This document shows, piece after piece, positions 42,205 through 52,601 of a DNA stretch of 64,000 nucleotides. The stretch's first letter is position 1, and the number at the start of each line of letters is the position of its first letter. Source of the DNA: Coprobacter sp. Lineage in GTDB: Bacteria; Bacteroidota; Bacteroidia; Bacteroidales; UBA11471. A program made the position numbers and the translations under genes. The DNA lies in contig JAFTRN010000057.1 in NCBI GenBank assembly GCA_017462265.1, positions 33,694 through 97,693 on the forward strand. Direction: 5' to 3'. The notes beneath the pieces were generated by a model. The model was given only the letters and a program-made list of their open reading frames with translations, did no database searches and was not told the DNA's origin.

Positions 42205-44451
42205 ATGGCAAAACATCGCAAGTTACGTCCCGAAGGAAACAGCAAAAAGCCCTTTGCCGAACAGATACGAAACATTTTCAACGATAACTTTCGATCTTTT
42301 TTCAATCATCGCCAATTGGCCCGTCGCATAGGCGCCAAAAACGAGATGCAGAAAAAAGAGGTCATTGCCATACTCGAATCATTACTGCGTGAAGGGTTTA
42401 TCGAGCAGGAATCGCCCGGCCGTTTCCGCAGAAACGCCGTGGAGGTATTACTCTCGGGTACATTCAATCGGCAACTCGGCCGACTGACCATCACCCCCGA
42501 CAAGGGAGGAGAACCGGTATATGTAAGCGAGAAAAATGCCCGACACGCACTCACAGGCGACAAGGTCGAATACCTATTGATTACCCATGGACGCCTGCGT
42601 GGCGAGGCCGAAATCATCGACATCTCCGCTCGCAAAGGTGAGCAACGAATCGTGGGCGTCGTAGAGACGGTAGGCAACAAAGACTATGCCCTGCGGGTAG
42701 ATAACCGAGCTTTCGACAATCGGGTGTATATACCCAACACCCGTCTCAATGGCGCCAAAGAGGGTGAGAAGGTTGTGGCTTGCCTGCTCGACTGGCCCGA
42801 GTACAACGCCAGCCCCACCGGCGAAGTGGTCGAAATTCTCGGCGTGAGTGGCGAGAACGACACCGAGATGCACGCCATATTGGCCGAGTTCGGCTTACCG
42901 ACGCACTACCCCGAAGAGATAGAGAAACTGGCCGATACGATAAACGATAATATCGACAGCGACGAGATAGAGCGCCGCGAGGACTTTCGCAACGTAACCA
43001 CCTTCACCATAGACCCTTACGACGCCAAGGACTTTGACGACGCGCTTTCCCTGCGACGTATCAACGACAATCGTTGGGAAGTGGGTGTGCATATTGCCGA
43101 CGTAACATACTACGTCACCCCCGATACCCCTATCGACAAAGAGGCCTATCGACGCGGCACATCGGTATATCTCGTCGATCGCACCGTACCCATGCTACCC
43201 GAGCGCCTGTGTAACCGGATATGCTCCTTGCGACCCGATGAAGAAAAATTATGCTTCTCGGTCGTATTCGAGCTCGACAACAATGCCAAGGTGAAAAATT
43301 CACACATCACACGAACGGTCATCAAGTCCGACCGACGTTTCACCTACGAAGAGGCTCAAAACATCATCGAGAGCGGCGAAGGCGATTTTGCCGAGGAGAT
43401 ACTCACCCTCAACCGACTTGCCACCGCGTTACGCAAACAACGTTTCGAAAACGGGGCTATCGATTTCGACCGTCAAGAGATGAAATTTATCATCGATGAG
43501 AAGGGACGGCCCATCAGCGTTTACAGCAAAGTATCGAAAGAAGCCAATAAACTCATCGAGGAATTTATGTTGCTTGCCAACCGCACGGTAGCCGAATATA
43601 TAGGGAAAGTACCCCGAAATCGCACACCCAAGCCCTTTGTATATCGGGTACACGACAACCCCGACCCCGAGAAGATGGCCGACCTATCGGCCTTTGTGAA
43701 GCGGTTGGGACTATCGCTACGCCCCACAGGCACACGCAACGAGGTATCAGACTCCATCAACAGCCTGCTCACCCGTGTACATGGCACACCTGAGGAAAAT
43801 CTCGTTTCCACGCTCACCATACGCACCATGGCCAAAGCCATCTACACGACCGAGAACATAGGTCATTACGGATTGGCTTTCGACTACTACACACACTTCA
43901 CCTCGCCCATACGGCGATACCCCGACATGATGGTGCACCGACTGCTCGCCCGTTACTTGGCAAAAGGCCGTGCCGTGAACATCGACGAGCTCGAAGACAG
44001 ATGCGAGCACTCGTCGGACATGGAGCAACTGGCCGCCAACGCCGAACGCGCCTCCATCAAATACAAACAAGCCGAGTTCCTTTCCGAGCGATTGGGCCAG
44101 GTATTCGACGGCACCATATCGGGTATATCCGATCGCGGCGTGTATGTTGAAATCAACGAGAACAAATGCGAAGGGCTCGTTCCCATGCGCGACCTCGACG
44201 ACGATTACTACGAGTTCGATGAGAAAAATTATCAACTCGTGGGGCATCGCACCCGCCACATCTACCGCTTGGGCGACGCCATGCGCATAGTCATCGCCAA
44301 GGTGGATATGGAACGCCGACAAATCGATTTCGCTCCCGAGGAAAAGAGCATCTCGACCCCGACACCCACCAAAAACAAGAAGAAATCAAGCTCGGGATTA
44401 TCGCCCAAAGATTTCGGAATAAAAAAAGCTCGCAAGAAACACCGCAAATAA
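42205..44451 (+). CDS. rnr: Ribonuclease R
   Basis: The 748-residue 3'-5' exoribonuclease contains an N-terminal winged-helix segment (about 15-80), cold-shock domains, the RNB catalytic domain with the metal-binding aspartates in TIDPYDAKDFDDALSL (near residue 270-285), YTHFTSPIRRYPDMMVHR, and a C-terminal S1 domain (about 630-715) followed by a lysine-rich tail. It degrades structured RNA. The tail (KNKKKSSS...KARKKHRK) is typical. parE begins 7 bases after its stop codon, indicating an operon. Confidence 0.95.
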   Translation: MAKHRKLRPEGNSKKPFAEQIRNIFNDNFRSFFNHRQLARRIGAKNEMQKKEVIAILESLLREGFIEQESPGRFRRNAVEVLLSGTFNRQLGRLTITPDKGGEPVYVSEKNARHALTGDKVEYLLITHGRLRGEAEIIDISARKGEQRIVGVVETVGNKDYALRVDNRAFDNRVYIPNTRLNGAKEGEKVVACLLDWPEYNASPTGEVVEILGVSGENDTEMHAILAEFGLPTHYPEEIEKLADTINDNIDSDEIERREDFRNVTTFTIDPYDAKDFDDALSLRRINDNRWEVGVHIADVTYYVTPDTPIDKEAYRRGTSVYLVDRTVPMLPERLCNRICSLRPDEEKLCFSVVFELDNNAKVKNSHITRTVIKSDRRFTYEEAQNIIESGEGDFAEEILTLNRLATALRKQRFENGAIDFDRQEMKFIIDEKGRPISVYSKVSKEANKLIEEFMLLANRTVAEYIGKVPRNRTPKPFVYRVHDNPDPEKMADLSAFVKRLGLSLRPTGTRNEVSDSINSLLTRVHGTPEENLVSTLTIRTMAKAIYTTENIGHYGLAFDYYTHFTSPIRRYPDMMVHRLLARYLAKGRAVNIDELEDRCEHSSDMEQLAANAERASIKYKQAEFLSERLGQVFDGTISGISDRGVYVEINENKCEGLVPMRDLDDDYYEFDEKNYQLVGHRTRHIYRLGDAMRIVIAKVDMERRQIDFAPEEKSISTPTPTKNKKKSSSGLSPKDFGIKKARKKHRK

Positions 44452-44458
44452 ATAAACC

Positions 44459-46348
44459 ATGGAAGAAACCGACAAAACACAACTCGTCTTACCCGACAAC
44501 GTCAATACACCCGATGTTACCGAATATGATTCCGACGCCATTCGCACCCTCGACTGGAAAGAACACATACGCCGACGCGCCGGTATGTATATCGGGAAAT
44601 TGGGCGACGGCTCACACGCCGACGACGGAATCTATGTGCTCTTGAAAGAGGTGATAGACAACGCCATCGACGAATATATGATGGGATTTGGCAAGCAGAT
44701 TATCGTAGAAATAGAGAACGATAAGGTGTCGGTACGCGACTACGGACGCGGTATTCCCCTCGATAAGGTGGTCGATGTATCATCGAAGATGAATACCGGC
44801 GCCAAATACGACTCGAAAGCATTCAAAAAATCGGTCGGTCTCAACGGTGTGGGTATCAAGGCTGTAAACGCGTTATCCACGGAATTCCATATACAAGCTT
44901 TCCGTGACGGAAAGTGCAAAAGCGTGCGCTATTCCTGTGGAGAGATTATCGACGAGCAACCTATCGTCGATACCGACCAAGGAAACGGCACCTCGGTCGT
45001 CTTCGTTCCCGACCGTTCGATTTTTGTCGATTACGCCTATCGGGAGGAGTTTGTTATAGCTCTCATCAAAAACTACACCTACCTCAACTCGGGGCTGATA
45101 TTCATATATAATGGTGTGAAATATGTGTCGAAAAACGGGCTTGTGGACCTGCTCAATGAGAAGATGAGCACCGCCCCGCTCTACGATATGATACACCTCA
45201 GTGGCAAAGACATAGAGGTTGTAATCACTCACAACGACCAATACGGCGAGGAGTTCTATTCTTTTGTCAACGGACAATATACCATACTCGGCGGTACGCA
45301 CTTGTCGGCCTTCCGCGAGGCCGTACCCCGTACCATCAAGGAGTTTTTCTCCAAGAATTTCGAATATACCGATATACGCAACGGCATTGTCGCCGCCATC
45401 AGCATCAAAATAGAGGAGCCTATTTTTGAGTCACAGACCAAGACCAAACTCGGCTCGCGCGACATGGGCCCCGACGGCCCCACCGTCAATAAATTTATCG
45501 GTGATTTTCTGAAAAAAGAGCTCGACAACTATCTGCACCGCAACAACGACACAAAGGATATTCTGCTCAAGAAAATTCAAGAGTCAGAGAAAGAGCGCAA
45601 AGCTATAGCCGGACTATCAAAGGCAGCTCGCGATAGGGCAAAAAAAGCAAATCTGAACAACGACAAATTGCAAGATTGTCGCATACACTACAACGATCCC
45701 AAAGGCGACTTACGCGAAGAAACCTGTATATTCATCACCGAGGGCGACTCGGCATCGGGCTCCATAGGGAAAAGCCGTAACGCCGACACCCAAGCCATTT
45801 TCAGCCTCAGGGGTAAACCATTGAACAGCTTCGGGAAGACACGTGCGGTAGTTTACGAAAACGATGAATTCAATAAGTTACAAGACGCTCTCAATCTCGA
45901 AGATGGTATCGAGGGATTACGCTACAACAAGGTAATCATCGCCACCGATGCCGACGACGATGGTATGCACATACGTATGCTGCTGCTCTGTTTCCTCTTG
46001 CAGTTCTTCCCCGACCTGGTGAAGAAAGGGCACGTATATATTTTTGAAACACCACTGTTCAGGGTACGTAATAAAAAAGAGACACGCTATTGCTACACCG
46101 AACAGGAGCGGCTCGACGCCATCAACTATTTCGGTGACAGCGCCGAGATCACCCGATTCAAAGGTCTCGGAGAGATTTCACCCGATGAGTTCAAGGGATT
46201 TATCGGCGATGATATTCGCCTCACACCTGTCACCATACGCAAAGAGGACTCGGTGAAAGAAATGCTCGAGTTCTATATGGGCAAAAATACGCTTGCCCGC
46301 CAAGAATTTACTATCGATAATCTGATTGTAGATGAAGAAGACCTCTGA
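44459..46348 (+). CDS. parE: DNA topoisomerase IV subunit B
   Basis: The 629-residue protein has the GHKL ATPase ([33 protein letters not shown]) and TOPRIM motifs ([23 protein letters not shown]). It differs from GyrB in the way expected of the ParE group of Bacteroidota (for example [12 protein letters not shown]). Topoisomerase IV decatenates sister chromosomes with ParC, not found here. The coaD gene starts 17 bases before its stop codon, implying translational coupling. Confidence 0.94.
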   Translation: MEETDKTQLVLPDNVNTPDVTEYDSDAIRTLDWKEHIRRRAGMYIGKLGDGSHADDGIYVLLKEVIDNAIDEYMMGFGKQIIVEIENDKVSVRDYGRGIPLDKVVDVSSKMNTGAKYDSKAFKKSVGLNGVGIKAVNALSTEFHIQAFRDGKCKSVRYSCGEIIDEQPIVDTDQGNGTSVVFVPDRSIFVDYAYREEFVIALIKNYTYLNSGLIFIYNGVKYVSKNGLVDLLNEKMSTAPLYDMIHLSGKDIEVVITHNDQYGEEFYSFVNGQYTILGGTHLSAFREAVPRTIKEFFSKNFEYTDIRNGIVAAISIKIEEPIFESQTKTKLGSRDMGPDGPTVNKFIGDFLKKELDNYLHRNNDTKDILLKKIQESEKERKAIAGLSKAARDRAKKANLNNDKLQDCRIHYNDPKGDLREETCIFITEGDSASGSIGKSRNADTQAIFSLRGKPLNSFGKTRAVVYENDEFNKLQDALNLEDGIEGLRYNKVIIATDADDDGMHIRMLLLCFLLQFFPDLVKKGHVYIFETPLFRVRNKKETRYCYTEQERLDAINYFGDSAEITRFKGLGEISPDEFKGFIGDDIRLTPVTIRKEDSVKEMLEFYMGKNTLARQEFTIDNLIVDEEDL

Positions 46349-46808
46349 AAAAACCGCCTTTTACCCCGGCACGTTCGACCCTTTCACACTTGGTCACTAC
46401 TCTGTAACCCGGCGTGCGTTACAGATTTTCGACAAGGTAATCATCGCTGTAGGCGTGAATGAGGCTAAGCGTTGCCTCTACACTCCTCAACAACGGGTAG
46501 ATATGTTGCGAAAATTTTTCGCCGACGAGCCGCGTATCGAGGTAATCAGTTACTGCGAGCTCACCGTCACAGCCGCCCGCAAGGCACAAGCCTCGGTCAT
46601 ACTGCGGGGTATCCGCTCGGTGGCCGACTTCGAATACGAAAAGACCATCGCCGACCTCAACCGCGACCTTTCGGGCATGGATACACTCCTGCTGTTCACC
46701 GAGCCGGCCTACGCGCATATCAGCTCATCGGCCGTGCGGGAATTATTACACTTCAACCAATCTATCGACCAATTTATACCCGAGGGGCTGGAATTACCCT
46801 CATTATAG
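46332..46808 (+). CDS. coaD: Pantetheine-phosphate adenylyltransferase
   Basis: The 158-residue enzyme makes dephospho-CoA from 4'-phosphopantetheine and ATP in CoA synthesis. The nucleotidyltransferase core [13 protein letters not shown] (residues 11-23) with the T/HxGH motif, the [12 protein letters not shown] loop and ISSSAVREL near the C-terminus are present. It overlaps parE by 17 bases and is followed 7 bases later by the S41 peptidase gene. Confidence 0.95.
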   Translation: MKKTSEKTAFYPGTFDPFTLGHYSVTRRALQIFDKVIIAVGVNEAKRCLYTPQQRVDMLRKFFADEPRIEVISYCELTVTAARKAQASVILRGIRSVADFEYEKTIADLNRDLSGMDTLLLFTEPAYAHISSSAVRELLHFNQSIDQFIPEGLELPSL

Positions 46809-46815
46809 AGCTATT

Positions 46816-48450
46816 ATGTTACTACGAAACTGCATTATAACCTTTCTATTAGTCCTATCGTGCGGCATTTCGGCACAAAATCAGACATCGGCCCCGAAAA
46901 ACGCCAAAGAGCAGTCGGCACGCTCCTTTAACCCCATGAATAAAATCGGTATAGTGGCTACCGCCATATCGCGTCTGTATGTCGATGTGATAGATGAGGA
47001 CACCATCGCCGAGAAGGCTATTATCGCCATGCTCAAACAACTCGACCCCCACTCCACCTACCTTCCCCCGCGAGAAGCTCAACAGACACTCGAAGCCCTA
47101 TCGGGAAAATTCGACGGGATAGGCGTGCAGATAAGCATGGTCGATGACACTCTGTACGTGTCGCAAGTAATCGTAGGCGGACCATCGGAGAAGGCCGGCC
47201 TCATGGCAGGCGACCGTATCGTCGCTGTCGATGACAGTATCGTGGCCGGACGACACAAAAGTTCGGCCGAAATCATCACCATGTTGCGTGGCAAGCGCGG
47301 TACGAAAGTGAATATCGCCATAGCCCGTCGTGGCACACCCGATCTCCTGCATTTCACCATCACCCGCGACAAGATACCCGTACATAGCATCGATGCCGAA
47401 TATATGCTCGACGACACGACCGGCTACATACGCCTCAGTCGTTTTGCCGAAAGCAGTGCCGACGAGATAAAAAAGGCCATCAAATCACTACAAAAAGAGG
47501 GTATGAAAAATCTGGTGCTCGACCTGCAAGGCAACGGAGGCGGCTACTTGAATGTAGCTGTGGAGATTGCCGATATGTTCCTCGACGACAACCAACTGAT
47601 AGTCTATACCGAGGGACGCAACACGCGCCGAGCTGAGGAAAAAGCCACCGGGAAAACCCTCTTCCCCGACGGACGCCTCGTGATACTGGTCGATGAGACC
47701 TCGGCCTCGGCCAGCGAGATACTCGCCGGTGCCATTCAAGACTGGGACCGCGGAGTAATAGTAGGTCGTCGCACATTCGGCAAAGGATTGGTGCAACGCC
47801 CCTTCAACCTGCCCGACAAATCATTACTGCGTCTCACCATAGCCCGATACCACACCCCCACCGGACGCTGCATACAACGGCCTTATGTCAATGGAGAGGA
47901 TGAAGAGTATGAAAACGATCTCGTAGAGCGTCTGCACAACGGCGAGTTGCAGTATGCCGACAGTACCCACTTTGCCGACTCGTTGCAGTATCGCACCCTG
48001 CGCAACAATCGCGTGGTATATGGTGGCGGTGGCATCATGCCCGACTGTTTCGTGGGGCTCGACACTACTATATATACCCCTTATCACCGCTCATTGTTGC
48101 GCCAAGGTATTCTCAACCGCAGCATATATGCCTACCTCGACGCACATCGTAAGGAGGTGAGTTCCAAATACAAAAAGGTCTCTAAATTTATTGAGCGATA
48201 CGAAGCCGACGCCCACCTCTTGGCACAAGTCGATACCTTGGCCGCTCGCGCCGGTATATTTCCTGCATCGAAAGAGGAACGAGAAAAATCGCAGCCACTT
48301 ATCGCCTTGCAACTCAAAGCTCTGTTGGCCCGCGACCTGTTTGACGCCTCTACCTATTACATGATATATAACCCCACCAACGACATCTATCGCAAAGCAA
48401 TCGATATCGTCAATTCTCAGACATACGACCAACTGCTCGGTAACCCATAG
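46816..48450 (+). CDS. S41 family carboxy-terminal processing peptidase
   Basis: The 544-residue periplasmic protease has a signal peptide (ending about residue 21, ISAQ), a PDZ domain (about 90-180, with VGGPSEKAGLMAGDRIVAVDD) and the S41 catalytic domain with the nucleophile serine in VDETSASASEILAGA (near residue 298) and the lysine in VGRRTFGKGLVQ. A C-terminal helical extension of about 150 residues follows. Ctp proteases trim or degrade exported proteins. It ends the rnr-parE-coaD-ctp run and is followed by a strong terminator. Confidence 0.93.
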   Translation: MLLRNCIITFLLVLSCGISAQNQTSAPKNAKEQSARSFNPMNKIGIVATAISRLYVDVIDEDTIAEKAIIAMLKQLDPHSTYLPPREAQQTLEALSGKFDGIGVQISMVDDTLYVSQVIVGGPSEKAGLMAGDRIVAVDDSIVAGRHKSSAEIITMLRGKRGTKVNIAIARRGTPDLLHFTITRDKIPVHSIDAEYMLDDTTGYIRLSRFAESSADEIKKAIKSLQKEGMKNLVLDLQGNGGGYLNVAVEIADMFLDDNQLIVYTEGRNTRRAEEKATGKTLFPDGRLVILVDETSASASEILAGAIQDWDRGVIVGRRTFGKGLVQRPFNLPDKSLLRLTIARYHTPTGRCIQRPYVNGEDEEYENDLVERLHNGELQYADSTHFADSLQYRTLRNNRVVYGGGGIMPDCFVGLDTTIYTPYHRSLLRQGILNRSIYAYLDAHRKEVSSKYKKVSKFIERYEADAHLLAQVDTLAARAGIFPASKEEREKSQPLIALQLKALLARDLFDASTYYMIYNPTNDIYRKAIDIVNSQTYDQLLGNP

Positions 48451-48498
48451 TTGAGCTCTATCTCACACGTCGATGTCTCATGTCGTAGCACAATCACA

Positions 48499-48536
48499 AT
48501 AAAGGCGCATTTCCTCCTAAGGAAATGCGCCTTTAT
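48499..48536. terminator. Strong bidirectional terminator between the S41 peptidase and HU
   Basis: A perfect 16-bp stem ATAAAGGCGCATTTCC/GGAAATGCGCCTTTAT with a 6-base loop lies between two converging genes. Confidence 0.92.
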
Positions 48537-48555
48537 AATAAGTATTATATATATC

Positions 48556-48828
48556 TTATTTTACTTTGTCGGCCAATTCGGCACCGGCTTTAAATTTAAC
48601 CACTTTCTTTGCGGGGATAGTGATGGTTTGTTTGGTGGCGGGGTTGATACCGGTTCTTTCGCCTTTTTCAGTTACAGAGAAAGTACCAAAACCTATCAAA
48701 GCGATTTTTTCACCTTTAGCCAATTCGGCAGATACAGTAGCGATGAATGCGTCGAGAGCTTTTTTAGCATCGGTTTTTGCCAATCCGGCCTCAGCTGCCA
48801 TAGCAGCGATCAATTCTGATTTGTTCAT
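48556..48828 (-). CDS. HU family DNA-binding protein
   Basis: The 90-residue protein has the HU/IHF fold: helices 1-2 (ELIAAMAAEAGLAKTDAKKALDAF), the G-x-G-x-F core IALIGFGTFSV and the DNA-binding arm with GINPATKQTITIPAKKVVKFKAG. It compacts and bends DNA. It is monocistronic with a consensus promoter; codon use is typical of a highly expressed gene. Confidence 0.95.
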   Translation of the reverse strand: MNKSELIAAMAAEAGLAKTDAKKALDAFIATVSAELAKGEKIALIGFGTFSVTEKGERTGINPATKQTITIPAKKVVKFKAGAELADKVK

Positions 48829-48890
48829 AATGTTATGTGTTAGTATTAAAAATATGGTAGTAGATTCTAATTTTTGGGATTATCTCCGTA

Positions 48891-48921
48891 CAAATGTATT
48901 ATAAAAAAACAGATTTACAAA
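48891..48921 (-). promoter_or_regulatory. Promoter for the HU gene
   Basis: Minus strand TTTG (48918-48921), 19 bases, TACATTTG (48891-48898): a full consensus match 63 bases before the start codon. Confidence 0.8.
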
Positions 48922-49067
48922 GATTTGAGTGAAAAATTTACAAAAATATTGTCGCTTTTTCCTTTATAAGCATTTTTTATCGTCAATAACGAGAAATATT
49001 ATCTATCTTCGCAACCAATAAGACAATAATTTTGTAAAAAATAATACACGATATAGTATAATAGCGT

Positions 49068-49772
49068 ATGTTTCAAAATCGACAAGGCTTTTTCAGCAGC
49101 ATACCTCCGATCACCAAGAATCTGATTATAATCAATCTGCTGATGTGGCTGGCCACCATAGTACTACACAAGACCTACGGGATAGACCTCGTGAAATATC
49201 TCGGGTTGCACTACATACCGGCCGAACGTTTCAACGCCGTGCAGTTCGTGACCTATATGTTCATGCACGATCCCTACTCTTTCACCCACGTATTTTTCAA
49301 TATGTTCTCGGTGTTCATGTTCGGACGCACCTTAGAAATGATGTGGGGCAGTAAACGCTTCCTCATTTTCTACATCACCACCGGCATAGGCGCCGCCTTG
49401 GTGCAAGAATTTGTATGGTATTTCACGTTGCACAACGATATAATGCAAGTGGTCAATGCTGTAGGTTGGGAACGTACCGGCGTAATTCTCAACAATATAG
49501 TAACCATCGGTGCGTCGGGTGCCGTATTCGGCATATTGTTGGCGTTCGGCATGCTGTTTCCCAACGCCGAATTGTTCTTGATGTTTATCCCCATTCCCAT
49601 CAAAGCCAAATATTTTGTCGTGGGCTATGGCTTGATAGAGCTCACCCTGGGTATTTACGGCCCGGGGGGCGACAACGTGGCACACTTTGCCCACTTGGGC
49701 GGTATGCTGTTCGGACTGATACTGATACTTTATTGGCGAAAGAAAAATAACAACAATCGTGGGATTTATTGA
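49068..49772 (+). CDS. Rhomboid family intramembrane serine protease (first of a pair)
   Basis: The 234-residue protein has six membrane spans with the catalytic serine in GASGAVFG (near residue 149) and histidine in HFAHLGGMLFG (near 205), plus the HxxxN-type region HVFFNMFSVF in helix 2. Rhomboids cut transmembrane helices inside the membrane. The gene overlaps the second rhomboid by 14 bases, so they form an operon with the following EEP-family gene. Confidence 0.92.
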   Translation: MFQNRQGFFSSIPPITKNLIIINLLMWLATIVLHKTYGIDLVKYLGLHYIPAERFNAVQFVTYMFMHDPYSFTHVFFNMFSVFMFGRTLEMMWGSKRFLIFYITTGIGAALVQEFVWYFTLHNDIMQVVNAVGWERTGVILNNIVTIGASGAVFGILLAFGMLFPNAELFLMFIPIPIKAKYFVVGYGLIELTLGIYGPGGDNVAHFAHLGGMLFGLILILYWRKKNNNNRGIY

Positions 49773-50637
49773 CGATTTACGACAACGATACACCACCGGC
49801 TCATTGCCGGTGAAATTTATCTTCATCAACGTCGCGCTGTTCCTCATCGTGCGACTGAGCGATGTCGTGTGCACACTGCTGGGTATAGGATTCTCGGTAG
49901 CACCCTACCTCGAGTTACCGTCGAACCTGCAACTGCTACTCTATCGACCTTATACAGCGGTCAGCTACATGTTTTTCCAATACGACATATTACACCTGCT
50001 GTTCAATATGTTGTGGCTCTACTGGTTCGGCATATTGTTTCTGCAATTTTTCAATGCGAAACAATTTGGCGGACTCTACCTCATAGGCGGATTTGCAGGC
50101 GCGCTGCTCTACCTCGCGGCTTACAACCTGTTGCCCTACTTCTCCTCTGCCGAGAGTATGTTGCTCGGCGCATCGGCGTCGGTGCTTGCCATAGTATTTG
50201 CCGTGACCACCTACGCACCCGACTATAAAATAAGGCTGTTCCTGATAGGCGAAATATCCCTGAAATATCTTGCGCTCATCACCATCGTGATAGACCTCAT
50301 AAGTATCACCTCACAGAATGCCGGCGGGCATATCGCCCACATCGGAGGCGCGCTGGCCGGGTGGCTGTTCACCGCAAGATGGCGCAAAGGGAAAGACATC
50401 ACCCGCCCCATCAATCGCGTAATCGACGCTATAACCCTCGTACTGCACCCCCGACGCCCCAAGAAGCAATGGCACAACCGACGCAGCCGACGCCCCATGA
50501 ACGACGATGAGTATCGCCGTAACCGCCAGAATACCACGGCCGAGATAGACCGCATACTCGACAAAATAAAACAGTCGGGCTACAACGCACTGAGTGCCGA
50601 GGAAAAACGCAAATTGTTCGACGCCGGAAAGAAGTAA
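49759..50637 (+). CDS. Rhomboid family protein with C-terminal basic extension (second of a pair)
   Basis: The gene starts at GTG 49759 inside the preceding rhomboid, giving 292 residues. Six membrane spans contain LHLLFNMLWLYWFG, the serine motif GASASVLAI (near residue 138) and the histidine in GGHIAHIGGALAG, so the catalytic dyad is present although the GxSG motif reads GASA. The last ~90 residues are a cytoplasmic, strongly basic tail (KQWHNRRSRRPMNDDEYRR) followed by a short helix ending LSAEEKRKLFDAG, resembling the DUF6576 tail found in such proteins. Pairing suggests related substrates or a heteromeric role. Confidence 0.9.
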   Translation: MGFIDDLRQRYTTGSLPVKFIFINVALFLIVRLSDVVCTLLGIGFSVAPYLELPSNLQLLLYRPYTAVSYMFFQYDILHLLFNMLWLYWFGILFLQFFNAKQFGGLYLIGGFAGALLYLAAYNLLPYFSSAESMLLGASASVLAIVFAVTTYAPDYKIRLFLIGEISLKYLALITIVIDLISITSQNAGGHIAHIGGALAGWLFTARWRKGKDITRPINRVIDAITLVLHPRRPKKQWHNRRSRRPMNDDEYRRNRQNTTAEIDRILDKIKQSGYNALSAEEKRKLFDAGKK

Positions 50638-50684
50638 CCCTCCAACACTATTACTTCTACACCCCAAAAAGAACCAACGGAGAG

Positions 50685-51791
50685 ATGAATCTATTGCTGA
50701 AAACATACCGACTATTTTCCATCACCATCAATATCGTGGCGGGGTGCCTGTTGCTATTCTCGGCCTACAGCCACCTCATACCGCCTACGGCTTGGAAACT
50801 GCCGATATATTTCGCGCTTGCATTCCCCGTGATTCTCTTCATCGTAGTACTCCTCACGGTGATACAAATCTTTATACGTCCGCGAAAATATGCTTTGATA
50901 CCCATCGTGTTTCTTTTGATATGCACCCCGGCCGTACGCACCTGTTTCCCCATCGGTGGCGGATATAGTCACAACGACAAAACGACCTTCACGGTCATGT
51001 CATACAATATCATGGCGTTTCGCGAGGCTGAAAAAACAAAAAACGGTACCAGCAACACCCTGCTCGACCTGATAAACCAATGCGGTGCCGACGTCGTATG
51101 TATGCAAGAATATCGCACATCGACCAAGCCGGGAGAGCGATATCCCACCCAACGACAAGTGAATAAAGCGTTGTCGGCCTACCCCTATCACCACGTTTCA
51201 TACCCCAAAAACTCCAAGATAGGTATCGCCTGCTACTCCAAACACCCCATAAAAAAAATCGAGGCTATACCCTTCTACAACACCCCCACACCCCATCGTG
51301 CCTGCCTATACGAAATAGAAATCGACGGACGTAAACTGCACCTCATCAACTGCCATATGCAATCCAATCAACTGGATACGCACGATCGGGAATTGTATGC
51401 CCAAATCACCCAAAATCCCACCCACGCCACCGATTTACTGCCACAAGTAGGCGATAAACTACTGAGAAAACTATCGAAAGCCGCTATCGTGAGAGCCGAT
51501 CAGGCCCAAATACTCGACAACATCATCGAGAAGATGCCCTCCTCCATCGTTGTGTGTGGCGACTTCAACGACACACCGCAATCCTATACATATTATAAAG
51601 TAAGGGGCAACCTACACGATGCCTATGTATCAGCCGGTTTCGGACCCGGCATTACTTACCACGCCGCCGGATTCCGGTTCAGAATCGACCATATTTTACA
51701 CGGAGAGGGCCTACGCACACTCGACTGCGACATCATACGAGAAAAATATTCCGACCACTATCCCATAATCGCCACATTGCAATATTATTAA
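50685..51791 (+). CDS. Endonuclease/exonuclease/phosphatase family membrane protein
   Basis: The 368-residue protein begins with about three membrane spans (residues 8-90) and continues with an EEP (DNase I-like) domain carrying SYNIMAF, QEYR, GDFNDTP and the terminal DHYPI motif, so the catalytic Asp, Glu and His residues are present. Family members cleave phosphodiesters in nucleic acids or lipids. The membrane anchor suggests action at or outside the inner membrane. It follows the second rhomboid gene by 47 bases. Confidence 0.9.
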   Translation: MNLLLKTYRLFSITINIVAGCLLLFSAYSHLIPPTAWKLPIYFALAFPVILFIVVLLTVIQIFIRPRKYALIPIVFLLICTPAVRTCFPIGGGYSHNDKTTFTVMSYNIMAFREAEKTKNGTSNTLLDLINQCGADVVCMQEYRTSTKPGERYPTQRQVNKALSAYPYHHVSYPKNSKIGIACYSKHPIKKIEAIPFYNTPTPHRACLYEIEIDGRKLHLINCHMQSNQLDTHDRELYAQITQNPTHATDLLPQVGDKLLRKLSKAAIVRADQAQILDNIIEKMPSSIVVCGDFNDTPQSYTYYKVRGNLHDAYVSAGFGPGITYHAAGFRFRIDHILHGEGLRTLDCDIIREKYSDHYPIIATLQYY

Positions 51792-51816
51792 AAAATTGAA
51801 GAAATTTTTCAATAAT

Positions 51817-51848
51817 ATTGCTAATAATAACAAATTATATTAAATTTG
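51817..51848 (+). promoter_or_regulatory. Promoter for the frdCAB operon
   Basis: ATTG (51817-51820), 20 bases, TAAATTTG (51841-51848). The -7 box is an exact match and the -33 box has one mismatch; the leader is about 60 bases. Confidence 0.65.
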
Positions 51849-51912
51849 TACCCAAATTTCATAGGAGAAAAAACACTACAAGAACAATACTAACTTAAAA
51901 ATCTCAAATCTT

Positions 51913-52575
51913 ATGTGGTTATTAAACTCATCGATTGGGAAAAAGGTGGTGATGAGTGTCACCGGTCTTTTTCTTATCTTGTTCCTCACATTCCACATGT
52001 CGATGAACCTCGTTGCCATATTCTCGGCCGAAGGTTATAACATGATATGTGAATTCTTGGGAGCAAACTGGTATGCACTGGTAGGTACAGCCGTCATCGC
52101 CGGCGGAGCAGCATTGCACATTCTCTATGCATTCTGGCTCACCTACATCAATCGTCGCGCACGCGGTAACAACCGCTATGCCGTAGTATCTAAACCCAAA
52201 ACGGTAGAATGGGCTTCGCAAAATATGTTGGTACTGGGTATCATCATCGTGCTCGGCCTCTGTATGCACATGTGGGACTTTTGGGCCAAAATGCAGCTGA
52301 ACGAGTTGACCGGCCTCTTCCCCGATGTAAATCCCCACGACGGTTACGCCTTGATTGTCGAGAAATTCAGCAGTCCCATCGCGACAGTATGTTACCTCAT
52401 ATGGTTCGTTGCCATCTGGTTCCACCTCACTCACGGTTTCTGGAGCGCGTTGCACACCCTCGGTTGGAACAACAAAACGTGGCTCGCTCGTTGGAAATGC
52501 ATTGCCAACATCTTCACCACCGTTATCTGTCTCGGTTTTGCTGTGGTAGCCATTTACTTCGGTTTCATAGCATAA
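51913..52575 (+). CDS. frdC: Succinate dehydrogenase/fumarate reductase cytochrome b subunit
   Basis: The 220-residue protein has five membrane spans and the histidines expected to bind two b haems (for example in LTFHMSMNL, ALHILYAF, MHMWDFW and WFHLTHGFW), as in the single-anchor type B enzymes of Bacteroidota and epsilonproteobacteria. It anchors the flavoprotein and iron-sulphur subunits encoded immediately downstream and exchanges electrons with menaquinol. In fermentative Bacteroidales the complex mainly reduces fumarate to succinate. I use frd names; sdh is equally common. Confidence 0.95.
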   Translation: MWLLNSSIGKKVVMSVTGLFLILFLTFHMSMNLVAIFSAEGYNMICEFLGANWYALVGTAVIAGGAALHILYAFWLTYINRRARGNNRYAVVSKPKTVEWASQNMLVLGIIIVLGLCMHMWDFWAKMQLNELTGLFPDVNPHDGYALIVEKFSSPIATVCYLIWFVAIWFHLTHGFWSALHTLGWNNKTWLARWKCIANIFTTVICLGFAVVAIYFGFIA

Positions 52576-52601
52576 TGTAACACCATCAAAAAATTCTGAT
52601 T

